Under the pieces are notes generated by a model. The model was given only the letters and a program-made list of their open reading frames with translations, searched no databases and had not been told where the DNA came from. Below are positions 57,377 through 64,000 of a DNA stretch of 64,000 nucleotides, one piece after another (the stretch's first letter is position 1; each line of letters starts with the position of its first letter). Made by a program: the position numbers and the translations under genes. The stretch comes from Massilia sp. Se16.2.3 (GTDB lineage: Bacteria > Pseudomonadota > Gammaproteobacteria > Burkholderiales > Burkholderiaceae_D), in contig NZ_CP050451.1 of NCBI RefSeq assembly GCF_014171595.1, positions 310,001 through 374,000 of the forward strand, given 5' to 3'.

Positions 57377-59101
57377 GTGAAAATGGAAGCGTCAACACAC
57401 GCGCAGCGGATCAGGCTATCGCTGGCATCGGGCATCATGCTGCTGCTCGCCGGTTGCGGCGGTTCGGACTCGGGGCCGCAGCGCGCCCTGGACGTCGTCC
57501 AGACTGCCGGCGGCGAGGTCAAGGCCGTCGACCGCCTCGGCATGCGCAGCTACTTTGCCATTCCCTTCGCCGCGCCACCGGTGGGCGAATTGCGCTGGAA
57601 AGCGCCGGCGCCGGCGCAGAAATGGACCACGGCGCTGGCGAACACCAGGTCGGCGGCACCCTGCCTGCAGACCAGTGCCAGCCCGTTCCGCCTGGGCGGC
57701 GACAGCGAGGATTGCCTGTATCTCGACGTGCACGCGCCGACCGGAGCGGGCCCCTTCCCGGTCATGGTCAACCTGCATGGCGGCGCCTTCAATACGGGCG
57801 GCACGATGGTGTATGCCGACCCGTCGCCGCTCGTCAGCAAGGGCGTGATCGTGGTCAATGTGGCCTACCGGCTCGGCGCGATGGGCTTTCTCGCGCACCC
57901 GGCGCTGGCCAGTGAGGGCGCCGCGGGCAATTACGGCATCATGGACCAGCAGGCGGCATTGAAGTGGGTGCAGGAGAACATCACGGCTTTTGCCGGCGAC
58001 AAGAACAACGTGACGATCTTCGGCGAGTCGGCCGGCGGTTTCAGCGTGATGACCCATCTCGCTTCGCCCGGTTCGCGCGGCCTGTTCAGCAAGGCGATGG
58101 TGCAGAGCGGGAACTACGGCAACGACCGCCAGCTGAGCGCCGCGCAGATGGGCGCTACCAGCAGCACCATCGTCGACAGCGCGATCAATGCAGCAAGGAC
58201 GGCCGGCATCACCGGCATCGGCTGCGATCCCGGCGCGGTGAGTGCGGCCTGCCTGCGCAGCCTGCCCGATCCGGTCATCCGCATCTACCTGGCCAATGCC
58301 ATCAGCACTGCCCTGCCGATCATGGTGCCCTCGGTGGACGGCAAGGTCTTGCCGAAATCGGTCAAGGCGACCTTCCTCGCCGGCGAAAACACCAAGGTAC
58401 CGCTGGTGAACGGCACCAACCAGGACGAATACGCGCTCTACATCGCCATCAACGAGGCCGGCCGCCGGGCAGCCGCCACGCCGCCCAACTTCGATCCAGC
58501 CAACACCAGCTTCGCCCTCCCGGCCGCCGGCTATGCGCCGACCGTGGCGGCCCTGACGGCGGGCAGCGGCGCCAACGTCAACGACATCGTCACGAAGTTC
58601 TATCCGTTGGCCAACTTCGGCACGAATCCGGCCATCCAGCCGAGCCTGGCGGCGTCCAGCATGGCAACGGACCTGGGCTTCTCCTGCCCGGCCCTGCGTA
58701 CCTCTCAGCGCGCCGCCGCCCAGGGGAGTCCGGTCTGGATGTACGAATTCCGCGACCAGACGGCGCTACCCACGGTCGGCATGGCCAACGGCAGCTATTA
58801 CCTCAGCTTCCCGCAGGGCGCCGCCCACTCCTACGACCTGCAATACCTGTACAACATGGGCGACCTGGGCAACGAGGAACGGCGCCAGCTGCAAACAGCG
58901 ATGACGCGCTACTGGACCAACTTCGCCAGGACCGGCAACCCGAACAGCGGCGGCGAGGCACCGGCGGCCTGGCCGGCATTTACGGGACCGGACAAGGTAT
59001 TGGGGCTGGACGTGGCTTCAGGCGGGGGAATCGCGCAGGTGAGCAACTTCGACGCGGCCCACCAGTGTTCGGCGGCGTGGGGCAGCATCGTCGCTTTTTA
59101 A
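57377..59101 (+). CDS. Type B carboxylesterase, lipoprotein
   Basis: 574 residues from GTG 57377, preceded by AGGAG; ATG two codons on is an alternative. Lipoprotein signal SGIMLLLAGC then GGSDSG. Seen: YFAIPFAAPPVGELRWKAP, EDCLYLDVHAP, VMVNLHGGAFNTGG (oxyanion), TIFGESAGGFSVMTHL (Ser), NGTNQDEYALY (Glu/Asp) and GAAHSYDLQYLYNM (His region). Related to para-nitrobenzyl esterases and cholinesterases; anchored in the envelope, hydrolysing esters of unknown origin. Confidence 0.9.
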   Translation: MKMEASTHAQRIRLSLASGIMLLLAGCGGSDSGPQRALDVVQTAGGEVKAVDRLGMRSYFAIPFAAPPVGELRWKAPAPAQKWTTALANTRSAAPCLQTSASPFRLGGDSEDCLYLDVHAPTGAGPFPVMVNLHGGAFNTGGTMVYADPSPLVSKGVIVVNVAYRLGAMGFLAHPALASEGAAGNYGIMDQQAALKWVQENITAFAGDKNNVTIFGESAGGFSVMTHLASPGSRGLFSKAMVQSGNYGNDRQLSAAQMGATSSTIVDSAINAARTAGITGIGCDPGAVSAACLRSLPDPVIRIYLANAISTALPIMVPSVDGKVLPKSVKATFLAGENTKVPLVNGTNQDEYALYIAINEAGRRAAATPPNFDPANTSFALPAAGYAPTVAALTAGSGANVNDIVTKFYPLANFGTNPAIQPSLAASSMATDLGFSCPALRTSQRAAAQGSPVWMYEFRDQTALPTVGMANGSYYLSFPQGAAHSYDLQYLYNMGDLGNEERRQLQTAMTRYWTNFARTGNPNSGGEAPAAWPAFTGPDKVLGLDVASGGGIAQVSNFDAAHQCSAAWGSIVAF

Positions 59102-59119
59102 CGGCAGGAGCACGCGGGT

Positions 59120-59142
59120 GATCGAGGCCGGAAGCCTCGATC
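59120..59142. terminator. Bidirectional hairpin between carboxylesterase and mazG-like genes
   Basis: Perfect 9-bp stem GATCGAGGC/GCCTCGATC, loop CGGAA, between the two converging stop codons. No T tract on either side, so strength is uncertain. Confidence 0.55.
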
Positions 59143-59189
59143 GCCCCGCGGGGCTGGGACTGGAAGGTGTGGCTGCGCAAGGACGCGCT

Positions 59190-59564
59190 TCAGGCGTCCT
59201 TGTACTCGTGGTACTTGCGCGCGTCGCCGCGCACCTTGTCGGCCGGGTATTTGGCGCGATTCAAGACCATTTTCTCTTCGACCGCCGCCATCAGGTCGAC
59301 ATCGAGTTTATCGGCCAGGCGAACCAGGTAGACCAGCACGTCGGCCATCTCGTGCCGTACTTCGATCAATTTGTTGGCACCGAGCTCCTCGGCGCGGCCG
59401 TTCTGCAGCCACTGGAAGTGTTCCAGCAGCTCGGCCGCTTCCACCGACAGGGCCGAGGCCAGGTTCTTCGGCGTGTGGAACTGGTCCCAGTCGCGCTCGT
59501 CGACGAACTCGCGCACGAGCGCGCGCAGGCGGGCCAGTTCGCCCTGCCCCGCGTCAGTGTTCAC
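59190..59564 (-). CDS. MazG-like nucleotide pyrophosphohydrolase
   Basis: 124 residues. All-alpha NTP pyrophosphatase: NLASALSVEAAELLEHFQWL (EAAELLE metal site) and EVRHEMADVLVYLVRLADKLDVD (second metal site). Such small members hydrolyse dCTP or other NTPs to NMP and PPi, cleaning the nucleotide pool. Overlaps the stop of the carbonic anhydrase gene by ATGA. Confidence 0.9.
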   Translation of the reverse strand: MNTDAGQGELARLRALVREFVDERDWDQFHTPKNLASALSVEAAELLEHFQWLQNGRAEELGANKLIEVRHEMADVLVYLVRLADKLDVDLMAAVEEKMVLNRAKYPADKVRGDARKYHEYKDA

Positions 59565-60238
59565 CCTGCTTCCCCGTTGCCGCGGTAGCCGCTCAACACC
59601 ACCTCGAGCTTCGGCGCGATTTCCTCGAAGCTGCTGACCGTGATGCCGAGGTCGCGCAGGCGGCCGTCGTGCACGCCGTAGACCCAGCTGTGGATGGTCA
59701 GCGGCTGGCCGCGTTCCCAGGCGTCGCGCACGATGGTCGTGTGGGCGACATTGATGACCTGCTCGGCTACGTTGAGTTCCACCAGGCGGTTGGTGGCGGC
59801 CTGGCCCGCCACGTTGCCGAGATAACGGCCGTGCTTGTCGCGCACGTCGCGCACGTGACCGAGCCAGTTGTCGGCCAGTCCCACGCGGGTATCCGTCAGC
59901 GCCGCATGCACGCCGCCGCAGCCATAGTGACCGCAGATGATGATGTGCTTGACCTTCAGCACGTCGACGGCGAACTGCATCACGGACAGGCAGTTCAGGT
60001 CCGAATGCACGACCACGTTGGCGATATTCCGGTGGACGAACAGCTCACCCGGCGCCATGCCGACCAGTTCGTTGGCCGGCACGCGGCTGTCCGAGCAACC
60101 GATCCACAGGTATTCCGGGGCTTGCTGCGAAGCGAGGTCTTTGAAGAAATTCGGATCCTCTTCGACCATCGACGCCGCCCAGGCGCGGTTGCGTTCGAAC
60201 AGGTCGGCGGCGGTCAGGCCGGTCGGGGTCTTTGCCAT
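59561..60238 (-). CDS. can: Beta-class carbonic anhydrase
   Basis: 225 residues from ATG 60238. Hydrates CO2 to bicarbonate. Zinc ligands in IGCSDSRVPANE (Cys, with the Asp-Arg pair) and IICGHYGCGGVHAAL (His, Cys). MFVHRNIANVV-type segment (LFVHRNIANVVVHSD) also present. Supplies bicarbonate for, among others, PurK and Sua5 chemistry encoded in this window. Overlaps the mazG-like gene. Confidence 0.95.
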   Translation of the reverse strand: MAKTPTGLTAADLFERNRAWAASMVEEDPNFFKDLASQQAPEYLWIGCSDSRVPANELVGMAPGELFVHRNIANVVVHSDLNCLSVMQFAVDVLKVKHIIICGHYGCGGVHAALTDTRVGLADNWLGHVRDVRDKHGRYLGNVAGQAATNRLVELNVAEQVINVAHTTIVRDAWERGQPLTIHSWVYGVHDGRLRDLGITVSSFEEIAPKLEVVLSGYRGNGEAG

Positions 60239-60326
60239 CTGGTTCTCCCTGCTGTGGACGACACTCGCAGCATCGTCCGTGGTTTTCTTGAGTGTCCGGC
60301 ATTGTAAACCGAACAATTTAACGGCG

Positions 60327-60362
60327 AAAAAAAACCGCCGAGGGCGCGTGCCGCTCGGCGGT
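60327..60362 (-). terminator. Terminator of dnaJ
   Basis: Stem ACCGCCGAG/CTCGGCGGT (60334-60342, 60354-60362) with eight T on the minus strand, 12 bases after the dnaJ stop. Confidence 0.9.
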
Positions 60363-60374
60363 GAGTAGTCAGCT

Positions 60375-61503
60375 TTACTCGAAGAAGTCTTTTACTTTAT
60401 CCATCCAGCCCTTGCTCTGCGGGCTGTGCTTGGCGCCACCTTCCACCGTCAGGCGGTCGAATTCGCGCAGCAGGTCTTTCTGCTTGTCGGTCAGCTTGAC
60501 CGGGGTTTCGACGATCACGTGGCAGAACAGGTCGCCCGAGTAGCCCGAACGCACGCCCTTGATGCCCTTGCCCTTCAGGCGGAAGGTTTTACCGGTCTGC
60601 GTGCCTTCGGGCACCGTGAACGAGACCTTGCCGATCAGGGTCGGCACCTCGATTTCGCCACCCAGGGCCGCCTTCGAGAACGAGATCGGCATTTCGCAAT
60701 GCAGGTCGTCGCCTTCGCGCTGGAACACGGCGTGCGGCTTGATGTGGATTTCCACGTACAGGTCGCCCGACGGGCCGCCATTCGTGCCCGGCTCGCCGTT
60801 GCCGGTCGAGCGGATGCGCATGCCGTTGTCGATACCGGCCGGGATCTTCACTTCCAGCGTCTTGTTGCGCTTGATGCGGCCGGCGCCGCTGCACGATGGG
60901 CACGGTTCCGGGATCATCTTGCCGCTGCCGTGGCACTTCGGGCAGGTCTGCTGGATGCTGAAGAAGCCCTGCTGCATGCGCACCTGGCCGTGACCGTGGC
61001 AGGTGGTGCAGGTGACGGGTTGCGTACCCGGCTTGGCACCGCTGCCGTGGCAGGTGTCGCACTTGTCCCAGCTCGGCACGCGGATGGTGGTATCGAAGCC
61101 GTTGGCAGCCTGTTCGAGCGTGATCTCGAGGTTGTAGCGCAGGTCGGCACCGCGGTAGACCTGGGGTCCGCCGCCGCCGCGGACCGCCACGGCCGCCGCC
61201 GAAGATGTCGCCGAAGATGTCGCCCGGGTCGCCGAATCCACCGGCGCCGAAACCGCCGCCACCGCCGCCCATGTTCGGATCGACGCCGGCGTGACCATAG
61301 CGGTCATAGGCCTCGCGCTTTTCCGGATTGGTCAGCATCTCGTAGGCTTCCTTGACCTCCTTGAACTTCTCTTCCGCTTCCTTGTTGTCCGGGTTGCGGT
61401 CAGGGTGGTACTTCATCGCCAGCTTGCGATAAGACTTCTTGATCTCGTCTTCCGACGCACCCTTTGCGACCCCAAGGATCTCGTAAAAATCACGCTTTGC
61501 CAT
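60375..61503 (-). CDS. dnaJ: Chaperone DnaJ, reading frame broken near 61168-61186
   Basis: From ATG 61503: J domain [33 protein letters not shown] (HPD), then Gly/Phe-rich linker [20 protein letters not shown]. Frame is lost in the GGCGGTCCGCGGCGG tract and resumes as [20 protein letters not shown], followed by the four zinc motifs [32 protein letters not shown] and the C-terminal substrate domains to DKVKDFFE. Span 1129 bases, so one base extra or two missing. Co-chaperone of DnaK; a frameshift in so central a gene points to a sequence error. Confidence 0.93.
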
Positions 61504-61543
61504 TTGGCACCTTGCTGTTATCTACTGAACGTACTGTCTGAGC

Positions 61544-61585
61544 AAAAAAACCGAGCCGCGAACCCTGGTGGTCACATCGGCTCGG
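61544..61585 (-). terminator. Terminator between dnaK and dnaJ
   Basis: Stem CCGAGCCG/CGGCTCGG (61551-61558, 61578-61585) followed by seven T on the minus strand. Allows more DnaK than DnaJ to be made. Confidence 0.85.
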
Positions 61586-61605
61586 CCATTTTTACGCGTT
61601 ACGAA

Positions 61606-63549
<1,944 letters not shown>

Positions 63550-63591
63550 GATTTATTTTCCTTTTAATACTGAAATATTTGAATGATTCGG

Positions 63592-63619
63592 ATATTGGGA
63601 AAAAATGCGTGCTTTCAAG
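63592..63619 (-). promoter_or_regulatory. Sigma-32 (RpoH) heat-shock promoter of dnaK
   Basis: Minus strand CTTGAAA (63613-63619), 13-base spacer, CCCAATAT (63592-63599): close to the CTTGAAA-N11-16-CCCCATNT consensus. 43 bases before the dnaK ATG, so dnaK can be transcribed apart from grpE. Confidence 0.82.
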
Positions 63620-63662
63620 GGGCCGGCCATCCTAGTTTTGCCGGGCAGCACATTCATTTTTC

Positions 63663-64000
63663 TTATTTCGGCTGTGCCGCCGTCACGATGGCCGGACGCA
63701 GCAGGCGGTCGGCGATCATGTAGCCCTTCTGCAGCACGGTGACCACGGTATTGGCTTCCTGGTCGGCCGGGACCACCGCTACGGCCTGGTGCTTCATCGG
63801 ATCGAGCTTGTCGCCTGGCTGCGGCATCACTTCGACCAGGCGATTCTTCTCGAACGCGGTGGTGAGCTGCTTGAGCGTCATCTCGACGCCTTCCTTGATC
63901 GACTCGACGGTCGGCGCTTCGACCTTCAGCGCCATTTCCAGGCTGTCGCGTACCGGCACCATGGCCTCGGCGAAGCTTTCGATGGCGAATTTATGGGCCT
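63663..64000 (-). CDS. grpE: Nucleotide exchange factor GrpE, C-terminal part
   Basis: The frame is open to the right edge; about 112 residues are visible ([24 protein letters not shown].. to ..[11 protein letters not shown]). Seen: [16 protein letters not shown] helix end, then the beta domain [50 protein letters not shown]. GrpE releases ADP from DnaK. The N-terminal coiled coil lies beyond the window. Confidence 0.95.
   Translation of the reverse strand, partial: AHKFAIESFAEAMVPVRDSLEMALKVEAPTVESIKEGVEMTLKQLTTAFEKNRLVEVMPQPGDKLDPMKHQAVAVVPADQEANTVVTVLQKGYMIADRLLRPAIVTAAQPK

Noticed and set aside
57003..57380. 125-codon open frame before the carboxylesterase
   Set aside because: Arg/Ala/Pro-rich, no ribosome site, no recognisable fold, and overlaps the ribosome site of the next gene.

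Overview
The window is about 64 kb of GC-rich, gene-dense chromosome from a betaproteobacterium, most likely an Oxalobacteraceae member close to Massilia. This is inferred from protein style and gene order: pgk-pyk-fba-purC-purE-purK-sua5, a recA-recX pair, grpE-dnaK-dnaJ, class-III-like pilins next to sucCD, a PEP-CTERM protein, and Massilia-type dispersed repeats. No rRNA, tRNA, CRISPR array, prophage or intact insertion sequence was seen.

Layout. 0-3 kb: the end of an EAL domain protein, OmpW and a GDSL lipoprotein. 3.2-11.1 kb: one long minus-strand block running pgk, pyk, fba, purC, purE, purK, sua5 (lower glycolysis plus early purine synthesis plus tRNA t6A modification). 11.1-18.9 kb: AzlCD exporter, a YheT-like hydrolase, a BepA-like M48 protease, moaC, and a run of small uncharacterised membrane or lipid-anchored proteins. 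19-21 kb: an S9 peptidase. 21.1-24.1 kb: three type IV pilins with a TfpX/TfpZ-type accessory protein, the first pilin having an excellent sigma-54 promoter. 24.3-26.4 kb: sucD/sucC. 28.9-30.6 kb: recX/recA with a LexA box. 30.7-35.3 kb: a two-component system co-transcribed with a DUF4212/sodium-solute symporter pair. 35.4-40.7 kb: a probable PPi-dependent phosphofructokinase, a second S9 peptidase and an uncharacterised secreted helical protein. 40.8-47.2 kb: purM, hda, a HAD phosphatase, pcnB, folK, a DUF486 protein, panB, thpR. 47.4-55.7 kb: a putrescine/polyamine catabolic region (two PuuA-type ligases, SpuC-type aminotransferase, PuuD, a sodium-solute symporter) containing a wrecked puuC. 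56-59 kb: a PEP-CTERM protein behind a sigma-54 promoter and a lipoprotein carboxylesterase. 59.2-64 kb: MazG-like protein, carbonic anhydrase, dnaJ, dnaK (with a heat-shock promoter) and the end of grpE.

The most interesting signals outside genes are: (1) an inverted pair of about 97-bp repeats that bracket fba; (2) four double-hairpin REP/BIME-like elements, two of which supply the stop codon of the neighbouring gene; (3) a 69-bp tandem repeat with an inverted arm beside the puuC remnant; (4) two sigma-54 promoters, one for a pilin and one for the PEP-CTERM protein. Six reading-frame breaks occur in otherwise intact, conserved genes (alpha/beta hydrolase, S9 peptidase, sensor kinase, symporter twice, dnaJ). 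Because dnaJ is among them and all lie in GC-rich tracts, sequencing or assembly indels are the simplest explanation; the puuC remnant, by contrast, has lost most of its length and is a true pseudogene. I did not find a clearly new multi-gene system; the best candidates for new biology are the repeat families and the uncharacterised proteins listed below.
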